Assembly: GCF_007860015.1 (NCBI RefSeq)
Contig: NZ_SJPS01000001.1
Coordinates: forward strand, 372,001 to 436,000
DNA from: Bythopirellula polymerisocia
GTDB taxonomy: Bacteria > Planctomycetota > Planctomycetia > Pirellulales > Lacipirellulaceae
Direction: 5' to 3'
Length of the DNA stretch: 64,000 nt
Part shown: positions 27,524-35,979 of the stretch, one piece after another
Position numbering within the stretch: the first letter of the stretch is position 1
How the letters are laid out: each line of letters opens with the position of its first letter
Translations under genes and position numbers: made by a program
The notes under the pieces: model-generated
Databases searched by the model: none
What the model saw: the letters and a program-made list of their open reading frames with translations, nothing else
Told to the model about the DNA's origin: nothing

Positions 27524-30500
27524 TCAGCTCATAGCTCCAACCAGATTCCCGTGAGAGACTTGTGACAACTGCCTTTCAGCAGCAATTTCGCTCTTTTTGC
27601 CGATGCACTTGGGGCACATGACGAGAATAAATGCCGAAGGGATAAAAACGAGCGCCAGCAAAGTTGCCCCAATCACACCGCCAGAAATCGCGGTTGCCAA
27701 CGGGGGCCAGAACCCTCCACCACCCAGAATTAGTGGGATAAATCCTGCCACGGTCGTCAAAGTGGTTGAAAGTACATGGCGAGTCGAATGAAATACCACC
27801 TGTCTGACCGCCGGGGGATCTCCCGAGCGGGCAGCCTCATCCTCGCGGAGTGCTGCCAAGACCACGATCGTATCATTGATTGCTACCCCGATAAGTCCCA
27901 TCGTGCCGACAATCCCCATGAATCCAAATGGATAGTCAAATAGTGCGAGAGATCCTAGGCTCAATCCTGCCGACATGACTGCCACCGCACCGACCAGCCC
28001 CGCCATTCTGAAGCTATTGAAACTCAGCACCAGCGTGGCAATCATCAGGACAACCAAAACGCTGACGCTCGACATCAAGTTCCCGATGGCATCGTCGCGT
28101 TTTGAAGCTTCTCCGCCAATCTCATAACGATAGCCTCTTGGCATTTCAAAGCCTGACTTCGCCAGACGGGCTTGGAAATCAGATAGCACCTGAGCAGGTA
28201 ATGTTCCTGCAGTAATATAAGCCTGAACTTCATTCATCCGAGTCGTATTGAAGTGTTGTATCACCGATAATTCAGGAACTAGCGTTATCTTTGCCAACCC
28301 AGATAACGGCACTTCTGCAGCGTTCGATTCAGGTCCAACGTCAAGTGAACCAATCTCTTCCATGCTTCCCCGTGAGGAATCCCCAACTCGAACCCTGACG
28401 GGCAGCTCTTCGGTGGATTCGAGCAAAGAGCCTCCGACAGAACCCTCCAAGACAAAGTCCAACCTCTCAGCGACGTCCTGATGATCGAGATTCGCGAGCC
28501 GTGCCTGTTCTTGGTCAATGACTACGGCAAGTTTCGGCAAGGTCTCAGAGAGACTAGCTGTTGTATGGATCACATAGGGAGTGTCTGCAAGAACACCGCG
28601 TACCTGATCCCCGACTTCTCGCAACACTTCCAAGTCCGGACCATAAAGACGCATTTCCACTGGTGCGTCGAAAGGGGGGCCCTGCTCTAACTGCCTAACG
28701 AGTATGCGAGCCTCAGGGAATGCTCCATTGAGTTCCTCTTGAAGGTCCTGAATCAGCTCACTAATGCCCTCTGCAGAGGCCGACTGCACTAGGGCCTGTG
28801 CGTACTGCGGTGTTCCAGCACGATTGGCCAGCATGTTGTAGTAGAATGGCGGAGCACTTTCGCCCAGGAACCAGGAAACTTCACTGATCTCAGGATGCGC
28901 TAGCAGTACTTTGCGTGCGGACTCTGCGACTTGCCTAGTCGATTCCAGGGAACTCTGCGTGGGCATCGTTAACTGTACTTGAAACTGGTTCCTGTCTGCG
29001 GGGGGGAAAAACTGCTCTTGAAGTGTGGTAGCCGAGAGAAACCCCGCCACCGGTAACAGGACTCCCACCAACACTCCGACCATGGGGCGTTGGAAAATCC
29101 AGTCGAGCGCACTGCGATAGGTTTCGGAGAGAGACGCATTACTGTAGCCACTTGTCCACCAATGACTCGCAGATTGTGGACTTGGCTCTTTGTCGAGAAT
29201 TGCAATGATCGCAGGAGTCACCGTAAGCGCTAGGATAAGCGAACTGGCAACTGCCAGAATAACGCTAATCGCAATCGAACCGACAAATTCCCCGGCAGGA
29301 CCAGGCATGAGTGCGATCGGTGCAAACGAAAGGGCTGTCGTGACAGTCGATCCGAATAGCGGAATCGCCAAGTGCTTTGTACTCCGAGCCACGGCCTGTT
29401 GGCGAGAGACTCCACCAGCGATTCGGGTGCGAACCTCATCCACCATTACGATAGCGTTGTCGATCAAGAGTCCCAAAGCGATAATCAAGCCTGTAATCGA
29501 CATCTGATGCAGTGGCACACCGAGTAGTCGCATTCCTGAGAGCACCATGAGAGATGCCAAAGGGAGTGCTGAGCCGACTGCGATAGCGCTCCGCCAACCC
29601 ATCATGAACCAGACTACGGCTACGACTGCCATGGCGCCTAGCAGGAGGTTTTTCAGGAGAGTCGCAAGTCGCACGGCGACATATTCGTTCTGCTCGAACA
29701 ATACCTTTAGCTCCACACCAGCGGGGAGTTGCTCAGCGAACTCGGATAGTACTGATTCCAGGTCGGCAGTCCAAAGATCAACTCTTTGCTGGCTACTGAC
29801 TAAAGTCCCCAAAGCAATGGCAGACTTGCTACCTACCAATGCCAGACTGCTCAGGGGTTGAGTAACTCCTTTGCTAATATCAGCGATATCCCCCAATGGA
29901 ACGAAACTGCCATTAGCTCCACTGGCAATTGGAAGTCGCCGAATCCGCTCTAGAGAGTCAAATGCCGTATCGACTTCTATGACAAAGGTGTCTTGGTCCG
30001 TTCGCAACAACCCCGCCGAAACCTTCGCATCGCTGGCCCGCAGTTGGCGTGTGATTTCTCCGACAGACAAACCTAAGGGACCAAGTTCGTGCTGTTTGAT
30101 TTCCACAAGTATTTCTTCTTGAGGTGCTCCGAAAGTATCGACTTCGCGAGTGCCCGGAATCGCTCTGAGGAGATCTTCCAGCAGTTCTGCCTTTCGGCGC
30201 AGGATGGCATAGTTCGGTTCTCCAGGGAGATTCCATTGGAGAGCAACGATCGAAGCGTAGGCTGTCACCTCGAGTTTGTCGAAGTTTGGCTCTCTAGCTT
30301 GATCCGGGAGTAGAGGTTCGGCATCAGCGATCTTGTCTCGCACGCGAGACCACACCTCATCGACGGCATAAACGTTGTCTTTGAGTTCAATCGTAATCGT
30401 CGAAATACCACTGCGGCTTGATGAGCGAAGTTCCTTGATCTCCTCGATTTCCTGCAGTTCATCCTCCAGCTTCTCTGTGATTAGTGATTCGACACGTTCG

Positions 30501-30706
30501 GGGCTGGCACCGGGATAAAGCGTATTTATGATCGCTGCACGTTGGGTTAGCAACGGATCTTCCATACGAGGCAATACGATAAATGAGGAGAGACCTCCCA
30601 CCACGATGAGTCCTATTGCCATAACAAGCAATCGACGATTGTCATAGAGTAGACTCCACGGGCTCGAAGTCGGCGTCAGCTGATTTCTTGAGTTGTCTGA
30701 TTGCAT
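27524..30706 (-). CDS. RND efflux transporter permease
   Basis: A 1060-residue inner-membrane pump of the AcrB/HAE1 class. It has one N-terminal helix (about 27-47), a large periplasmic domain, a helix bundle (about 350-500), a second periplasmic domain and a second bundle (about 880-1040). In the TM4 proton-relay position, where AcrB has two adjacent Asp, this protein has Asp416-Asn417 (GLLIDNAIVMVDE), so only one acidic residue is present. Substrate unknown. It starts 5 bp after the adaptor gene; no outer-membrane channel gene is adjacent. Confidence 0.93.
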   Translation of the reverse strand: MQSDNSRNQLTPTSSPWSLLYDNRRLLVMAIGLIVVGGLSSFIVLPRMEDPLLTQRAAIINTLYPGASPERVESLITEKLEDELQEIEEIKELRSSSRSGISTITIELKDNVYAVDEVWSRVRDKIADAEPLLPDQAREPNFDKLEVTAYASIVALQWNLPGEPNYAILRRKAELLEDLLRAIPGTREVDTFGAPQEEILVEIKQHELGPLGLSVGEITRQLRASDAKVSAGLLRTDQDTFVIEVDTAFDSLERIRRLPIASGANGSFVPLGDIADISKGVTQPLSSLALVGSKSAIALGTLVSSQQRVDLWTADLESVLSEFAEQLPAGVELKVLFEQNEYVAVRLATLLKNLLLGAMAVVAVVWFMMGWRSAIAVGSALPLASLMVLSGMRLLGVPLHQMSITGLIIALGLLIDNAIVMVDEVRTRIAGGVSRQQAVARSTKHLAIPLFGSTVTTALSFAPIALMPGPAGEFVGSIAISVILAVASSLILALTVTPAIIAILDKEPSPQSASHWWTSGYSNASLSETYRSALDWIFQRPMVGVLVGVLLPVAGFLSATTLQEQFFPPADRNQFQVQLTMPTQSSLESTRQVAESARKVLLAHPEISEVSWFLGESAPPFYYNMLANRAGTPQYAQALVQSASAEGISELIQDLQEELNGAFPEARILVRQLEQGPPFDAPVEMRLYGPDLEVLREVGDQVRGVLADTPYVIHTTASLSETLPKLAVVIDQEQARLANLDHQDVAERLDFVLEGSVGGSLLESTEELPVRVRVGDSSRGSMEEIGSLDVGPESNAAEVPLSGLAKITLVPELSVIQHFNTTRMNEVQAYITAGTLPAQVLSDFQARLAKSGFEMPRGYRYEIGGEASKRDDAIGNLMSSVSVLVVLMIATLVLSFNSFRMAGLVGAVAVMSAGLSLGSLALFDYPFGFMGIVGTMGLIGVAINDTIVVLAALREDEAARSGDPPAVRQVVFHSTRHVLSTTLTTVAGFIPLILGGGGFWPPLATAISGGVIGATLLALVFIPSAFILVMCPKCIGKKSEIAAERQLSQVSHGNLVGAMS

Positions 30707-30711
30707 ATGCG

Positions 30712-32010
30712 TTAATTCTCGGAGCGGACTACCAACTTCGCTTGGGGAATCACTCGTTGACCGGCAACGATACGGTGTGTGCCATCGGTGATTATCTGGT
30801 CTCCATTTTTGAATGCACCCCGCACAAACGATCGATCGCCTACTGTGTCAAGCAGCTCCACGTCGCTTCGAGCCGCAACAGGATTGTCGCTCTTAGAGTG
30901 CACGACATAAACGGACCACAACCCTTTGGTACCCTTGGTCAAGGAGGCAGTCGGAACCCAAAAACCGGAATCCAACACCGTCTCAGAGACAGCCATCCGA
31001 ACGACTTGACCAGGCAACAATTGCAGCTCTCTGCCTGCTCCAACGCGGAGACGAACCATCCTGGTTCGCGTCGCCTGGTTGACTTCGGAAGACATCGATT
31101 GAATAACCGCGGTGACCTCCTTCCCATCAATACTCAGATGACAACTTTCCCCAACCCTAAGTTGATTTGAAGCGGATGCTGGAAGGCCGATCCAAGCTTC
31201 AAGATCGGTGTCATCTAGAATTTCGAGCACGGAACTACCACTACTTACAACGGTGCCCTCATCGACATATCTGTGGGTTATACGACCTGCGAAGGGCGCC
31301 TTGAGAACTGCGTCTTCCAAGTCGTGATCGACATCAAGCAGGGTGGCTTGCAATTGGGAAATGCGAGCTTGCTGGGCGGTTATCTGCTCATCGCGTGTGC
31401 CCGCAAGCAACTCATCTAGTTCGCTTTGTAATCGCTCGACCTCTGCAATCGTGGCTTGAAGATCGAAGGATACTGTCTCAAATTCCTCTCTCGATACGGC
31501 GTTGGTATCAACCAAAGTGCCGCGTCGAGCGACCTGTTTCTTAAGAGACTCGCTCCTTGCTTTCTGCGCACGCAATTCGGCTTGCTTGGCGGAGATTGCT
31601 TCCTGGCGAGGGCCGGCAACGAGTTCAGCCAGAACGGCATTCGCTTCGGAGAGCTGTGCTTCGAGTTGCAAACGCCCGGCTTGAATATGGCGGGAATCGA
31701 GACGGCTAAGAATCTGTCCTTTGGTAACTGCGTCTCCTTCATCAACTAAGATCTCGGTAATTTCTCCACCCTGAAGAAAACTTAGCTGACTGCGCCGGGA
31801 CTCCTTGAGCATCCCTGTGTAAACCCGCTCTCGTTCGTAGCTAGCCATTTCCACAGCTTCGAGCGTATTGACAATCAGAGGACTGGCTTCTCGATGAGCC
31901 TCAGTTGAGGGCACTTCCTCGGCCAGTACATCCATGCGAATCACAGCCAAGGCGGCGACACAAAAGGCCGTAAGAATACCCATTGCAACTAAAAATCTGC
32001 GTTTAGTCAT
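30712..32010 (-). CDS. RND efflux periplasmic adaptor (HlyD/AcrA type)
   Basis: A membrane-fusion protein linking the RND pump to an outer-membrane channel. The ATG at 32010 (GAGG nine bases upstream) gives MTKRRFLVAMGILTAFCVAAL, a clear N-terminal anchor. A GTG at 32049, overlapping the TetR stop codon, would add 13 residues. Then come a barrel-sandwich half-motif (GGEITEILVDEGDAVTKGQI), a long coiled-coil hairpin (about 85-200), the second lipoyl half (APFAGRITHRYVDEGTVVSS) and a beta-barrel. Part of the tetR-adaptor-permease operon. Confidence 0.9.
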   Translation of the reverse strand: MTKRRFLVAMGILTAFCVAALAVIRMDVLAEEVPSTEAHREASPLIVNTLEAVEMASYERERVYTGMLKESRRSQLSFLQGGEITEILVDEGDAVTKGQILSRLDSRHIQAGRLQLEAQLSEANAVLAELVAGPRQEAISAKQAELRAQKARSESLKKQVARRGTLVDTNAVSREEFETVSFDLQATIAEVERLQSELDELLAGTRDEQITAQQARISQLQATLLDVDHDLEDAVLKAPFAGRITHRYVDEGTVVSSGSSVLEILDDTDLEAWIGLPASASNQLRVGESCHLSIDGKEVTAVIQSMSSEVNQATRTRMVRLRVGAGRELQLLPGQVVRMAVSETVLDSGFWVPTASLTKGTKGLWSVYVVHSKSDNPVAARSDVELLDTVGDRSFVRGAFKNGDQIITDGTHRIVAGQRVIPQAKLVVRSEN

Positions 32011-32045
32011 TTCTTGACGCCTCGTCATTTTCTGAACAAAAAAAT

Positions 32046-32771
32046 TCACGGCTCGTTAGGAGTTCTGCCGCCAAATAGTTCTTGCTTTGCTTGTTCAAAG
32101 GTGTGGAAGTAATCGAAGTCGCTTGACAGTGGCGTCCAGCCGTAACCGTCCAAGAGTAAATTCTGGTTGTGCCAAAGAGCTATTTCAGGTTCGGGAAGTC
32201 CCACCTGCTCCAGACTGTCGCTTGAGGTAATTATTGAGTACGCACCAAAGTTCATTGACCACAGTCCGAAGACCAACACTTCAGCAGTCATGTTATTTGC
32301 TAAGCGGAGGTCACCGTCTGTGATCGCGTCATTCACAATCCCTCCAACGATTCGCATGCAACTAGCTTCGCAATTCTGCATAAATTGGCGTCGCTGATCG
32401 CTCGTTTTTTCCCAGATCGAAGCCGATCGGACGAGCTGATCGACAGCGAAGTACATTGGGTGAATTCGCACAAACTCAGCAGCAGCGGCTCCGATAGCCG
32501 CCATTCTCTGTCGAGAAGTTGCGTTCCAAGCAGAGGCGGTCTCGAACATATCAAGTCGCTTTTTGAGCGCTTCGTTGGCAAGCGAAAGTATGATCTCCTC
32601 TTTGTTAGGGAAATGCTGGTAGATCGTTCCTTTGGAATACTCCATCTCCGCAGCAATTCGATCCATACTTAAACCCAGATATCCGGATTCTTTTAACATC
32701 GCGCTCGCGAGCTGCAGGATTTTGGATTCCCGTTCTTGCTTTTCCCGTTCTTTTCGAGTGAGTGTTTGCAT
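32046..32771 (-). CDS. TetR/AcrR family transcriptional regulator
   Basis: A 241-residue repressor-type protein, probably controlling the adjoining efflux operon. The N-terminal helix-turn-helix is MDRIAAEMEYSKGTIYQHFP, preceded by REKQERESKILQLASAML and followed by NKEEIILSLANEALKKR. The C-terminal ligand domain is divergent, as usual. It is the first gene of the operon; its stop overlaps a GTG of the adaptor frame. Two palindromes lie upstream (32794-32806 and 32844-32858) and may be operators. Confidence 0.9.
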   Translation of the reverse strand: MQTLTRKEREKQERESKILQLASAMLKESGYLGLSMDRIAAEMEYSKGTIYQHFPNKEEIILSLANEALKKRLDMFETASAWNATSRQRMAAIGAAAAEFVRIHPMYFAVDQLVRSASIWEKTSDQRRQFMQNCEASCMRIVGGIVNDAITDGDLRLANNMTAEVLVFGLWSMNFGAYSIITSSDSLEQVGLPEPEIALWHNQNLLLDGYGWTPLSSDFDYFHTFEQAKQELFGGRTPNEP

Positions 32772-32779
32772 GACCCTCA

Positions 32780-32808
32780 ATTATTGACTATTCGTCATTT
32801 AATGACAA
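32780..32808 (-). promoter_or_regulatory. candidate promoter with overlapping palindrome, efflux operon
   Basis: On the minus strand TTGTCA (32808-32803) and AATAAT (32785-32780) are 17 bp apart. The palindrome GTCAT-TTA-ATGAC (32794-32806) overlaps the -35 and spacer, a suitable operator position for TetR autoregulation. The start site would fall within a few bases of the ATG at 32771, implying a leaderless or very short-leader mRNA, so the assignment is tentative. Confidence 0.5.
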
Positions 32809-32843
32809 GTTGTTTTTTATTATTCTGAGAAACTCTTATTTTT

Positions 32844-32858
32844 CGCACTTGAAGTGCG
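32844..32858. promoter_or_regulatory. palindrome CGCACTT-G-AAGTGCG, candidate operator
   Basis: A perfect 7-bp inverted repeat with a single central base in the tetR/PEP-CTERM divergent intergenic region. Such short, tight palindromes are typical of dimeric regulator sites; which protein binds is unknown. Confidence 0.45.
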
Positions 32859-32951
32859 TTAAATACTTGTTATCTTATCGCTTTTGAGAGTCAGTATCAA
32901 CAGAAAATGGCTAGTTTTCCACGTAATTTCCAGCTTTGCGGTCGCCTTAGA

Positions 32952-33692
32952 ATGAAATATTTCCTGCGAATAGTTTTGAGCTTTTCCATCTGCTTGTTCA
33001 TTCATATCAGCAGTTTTGCTGTGACAACGGTCCCGTTTCAGGAGGATTTTGCATCTGATTCTGAGTTGTGGACTAATTTTAATAATTCCGCACTCTTGTC
33101 GTTCAATGCTGCAGGTGGACCCGATGGAAGCAGCTATGCCTCGGGGAGTTTCAATTTCCTTAACTCCGTTTTTGGAGATCAGGGACCGGTTGTATTCCGA
33201 GGAGAGACCACCCCTGGCGGCCCTGCGAGTGGCGGCAACTTTTTCGGCAATTGGATTGCAGACGGCGTGCGAGAGTTTAGCGTCTTCGTTCGACATGATT
33301 CTCCGGTCCCATTAACCTTCTTCACTCGTTTTGCAGATTCCGTCAACTTCCCTGGCGCTACATCTGTGCAGTTTGCACCTGTTTTGGGAAATACCTGGAC
33401 CGAATTGAACTTTTCGATCACCCCCTCAAGTCCGAACTTTGTCACCTTTGAAGGGGAAAGCTTCGCTACGGTATTCGACAATATCGGTCGCATGCAGATC
33501 GGAGTCTCCATTCCTGCTGGTTTGGCCGGCGTCGATCAGAACATAACTTTCGATTTGGACCAAGTCGCCATTAAGACTCCGGAACCGACGACTCTGCTAT
33601 TGAGTTGCCTGGGAGCACTCTTGGGTCTGTCTCGCAGAAGTAAGTTTGCAGGTAACTTCCTTTCATTGGGGCGACGCGGGTATTTCGAATGA
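32952..33692 (+). CDS. PEP-CTERM sorting-domain protein
   Basis: A 246-residue secreted protein. The start MKYFLRIVLSFSICLFIHI gives a signal peptide; an ATG at 32907 would add 15 residues. The middle is a beta-rich, Gly/Asn/Ser/Phe-rich domain without recognisable catalytic motifs. Near the end is a PEP-CTERM signal: KTPEPTTLLL, a hydrophobic helix (SCLGALLGL) and SRRS, for exosortase processing. Unusually, about 15 residues follow the basic cluster. The stop overlaps the next start by four bases (ATGA). Confidence 0.8.
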   Translation: MKYFLRIVLSFSICLFIHISSFAVTTVPFQEDFASDSELWTNFNNSALLSFNAAGGPDGSSYASGSFNFLNSVFGDQGPVVFRGETTPGGPASGGNFFGNWIADGVREFSVFVRHDSPVPLTFFTRFADSVNFPGATSVQFAPVLGNTWTELNFSITPSSPNFVTFEGESFATVFDNIGRMQIGVSIPAGLAGVDQNITFDLDQVAIKTPEPTTLLLSCLGALLGLSRRSKFAGNFLSLGRRGYFE

Positions 33693-34918
33693 CAAGCATT
33701 GCTGCTTCAAGCTGCCAAGTGCTGTGGAAGGCCGCCTGCCTACTGCTGGTCTTCACTGCCCCAACACGGGGCGAGATTGCTATTTGGAGCGAGCCCGAAC
33801 TTGATCGCTGGTTTCACCTGGGAGATACAACTCCCGGGTTAAAGACCGAGATGTCTACCTTTACCAACTACGGAGTCAGCTCTGAGTTTTCCCAATCACG
33901 GGCTGGCTCTTTCATGCTGGGATTCAATACTGCCAGTCAAACCGATTTGCTCAACCCCGCGCTTTATACGCTCAATTCGGTGAGGTTCACGATTGATTTC
34001 GTGGATGATGGCCGTCAGGTTATTTACGACCCATCAGTCGACTCACTAAGTGCAATATCCGAAGGCACGGATGATCCGGGCAATCCAATAGAGCTCTTCG
34101 GGATTGGCTACGCGAATGATTACGAGAGGCTTGGCTTTGACACGAACGACTCTTTCCCACCTGAGTTCGAGGAGTCTAGTCCGTTATGGCCCAACGTTCC
34201 AACGCTCGAAAGGACGTTTAATGTCTATCCGTTGGGGGACGATGGAACCGGAAACTTTGGCAACGTGTTCAATAGCCCAGGTGGTGAAGGTACGTTCGTG
34301 CTTGACGGAGAAGACGAACCACAATTGCTCGATGTTTTGCGAGATCCTTGGAATACAACTCCTTGGGCTGTGGGTACTGTAGCCGGATTAAATGCAGGAC
34401 AAGCTGTGCCGGGCGGATCCGTTTTCTCTTTGGAAGTGGACTTACAGAAGCCGGGGGTATTGGAATACTTCCAGCAATCGCTGACCACTGGCCAAGTGGG
34501 TGTCTTCATCACATCCCTTCATGATGTGAGCGGATTTCACAATGGAATCATGAGTGACTTTCCTGCGTTCTATTCAAAAGAATCGCTTTTTGTGAGCTTC
34601 GGCGTGGCTTCTGCACCAACGCTTGAAATCGACTACACAGTTTTGACTGAACGCACCCCCGGTGATTTCGACGGAGATCACGATATAGATGCCGACGATC
34701 TTGGGGACTGGCAAACTCACTTCGGCATCGACTCCGGGGCCGACGCTAATGGAGACGGCGACACAGATGGAGCCGATTTTCTTGCTTGGCAGAGAAATTT
34801 CACAGGCCCCAACTTGCCCATGCTCAACGCCGTCCCCGAACCTGCTACCGCACCCATAGCAATCTGCCTTGCAGTCCTTTCGAACTTAACTAGCAGGCCA
34901 AGCCGCTGGATTATTTGA
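33689..34918 (+). CDS. PEP-CTERM protein with dockerin-like calcium module
   Basis: A 409-residue exported protein. Signal peptide about 1-28. A long beta-rich domain without recognised family is followed by a dockerin type I-like pair: GDFDGDHDIDADDLGDWQTH and ADANGDGDTDGADFLAWQRN (about 322-370), each with a Ca-binding loop. The end has VPEPATAPIAICLAVLSN and a short basic tail, a PEP-CTERM signal. The start overlaps the previous stop, so translation is probably coupled. Likely cell-surface or matrix-attached; binding partner unknown. Confidence 0.8.
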   Translation: MTSIAASSCQVLWKAACLLLVFTAPTRGEIAIWSEPELDRWFHLGDTTPGLKTEMSTFTNYGVSSEFSQSRAGSFMLGFNTASQTDLLNPALYTLNSVRFTIDFVDDGRQVIYDPSVDSLSAISEGTDDPGNPIELFGIGYANDYERLGFDTNDSFPPEFEESSPLWPNVPTLERTFNVYPLGDDGTGNFGNVFNSPGGEGTFVLDGEDEPQLLDVLRDPWNTTPWAVGTVAGLNAGQAVPGGSVFSLEVDLQKPGVLEYFQQSLTTGQVGVFITSLHDVSGFHNGIMSDFPAFYSKESLFVSFGVASAPTLEIDYTVLTERTPGDFDGDHDIDADDLGDWQTHFGIDSGADANGDGDTDGADFLAWQRNFTGPNLPMLNAVPEPATAPIAICLAVLSNLTSRPSRWII

Positions 34919-34919
34919 T

Positions 34920-35921
34920 ATGTTACTGCTTCCCATCCCACACCGAACGCAAGCAACTCAGCACCGGGCATTCAGCCTCGTGGAACTGCTGGTCGTGATC
35001 GCAATCATAGGGGTATTGATTGCGTTGCTGCTGCCAGCAATTCAAGCGGCTCGTGAAGCGGCCCGTCGTTGTAGTTGCCGCAATAAACTTCGGCAAATTG
35101 GTGTGTCAGTCCAACATTTCCATGATTCTCAAAAGACACTCCCCCCGCCCAAAGTATTGCAAGGCCGAGGAGGATTGGTCGCCGTCACCGGTGGTGGGAA
35201 TAGCGCTGATCAATTCAGCAATCTCGGCAGTGCGTTCGTCTCACTGCTTCCGTACTTGGAAGTAAATAATCTCTACAGTAATTACGACTTAACAAAGTCG
35301 ATCTACTCTGCCAAAAACCTGGAAACTACCAGCCAGCCGATTGATCTTTATATGTGTCCATCCATGGCACTCCCGCGCGAGGTACCTAATCTTAGTGCGG
35401 GCGAAAAACTTGCGCCGGGGAGTTACATGCTCTCGGTTAGTACCGATTTTGGAGCGACAGCGGACACCAATGGGGCCTTTACGAACCCGAATGCCGTGTC
35501 TCAGATCGGCTCGACTGCGGTTGTGGAAACTCAATATAGCCTTCCCCTCTCGCGTATCGTCGATGGTACATCCAACACATTTCTCATTGGCGAGAATAGT
35601 TACAACGTGCCAGGCATTCCCTGGCCCGAAGCCCCAGGTTCAGAGAAGTGGGGAGACCACACTTGGGCGAATGGCTATTGGGCCTATGCCTGGGGAAACA
35701 TCCAATGGTTTTTGTACGACAAGCTTCATGTTGCCACATATAACCAACCCAGTACTCCCGATCCAAACAAGATTCTCCGCGTCTTTCGCAGCGATCATCC
35801 TGGCGGTGCGCAGTTTGTTTATCTTGATGGCTCAGTACATTTTGTCCCGACCGAGATCGACTACCAAGTACTCAAAGCATTGGTGACTCGCGCCGGTGAG
35901 GAAGTCAATCATTCGTTTTGA
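34920..35921 (+). CDS. DUF1559 protein with type IV pilin-like N-terminus
   Basis: A 333-residue member of the planctomycete-specific DUF1559 family. Residues 18-47 hold the prepilin-type signal: AFSLVELLVVIAIIGVLIAL, with Phe-Ser-Leu-Val-Glu after the cleavage site. AAREAARRCSCRNKLRQIGV follows, also typical. The C-terminal end has DHPGGAQFVYLDGSVHFV, the H-x-G-G...DGSV motif of the family. Planctomycete genomes carry many paralogs. It begins two bases after the preceding stop, in the same operon. Confidence 0.9.
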   Translation: MLLLPIPHRTQATQHRAFSLVELLVVIAIIGVLIALLLPAIQAAREAARRCSCRNKLRQIGVSVQHFHDSQKTLPPPKVLQGRGGLVAVTGGGNSADQFSNLGSAFVSLLPYLEVNNLYSNYDLTKSIYSAKNLETTSQPIDLYMCPSMALPREVPNLSAGEKLAPGSYMLSVSTDFGATADTNGAFTNPNAVSQIGSTAVVETQYSLPLSRIVDGTSNTFLIGENSYNVPGIPWPEAPGSEKWGDHTWANGYWAYAWGNIQWFLYDKLHVATYNQPSTPDPNKILRVFRSDHPGGAQFVYLDGSVHFVPTEIDYQVLKALVTRAGEEVNHSF

Positions 35922-35979
35922 TTCAACGCGGCGGACCTGATCCGTTACCGATGCCTAGTTCTACGAAAAGGTTTTTGTC

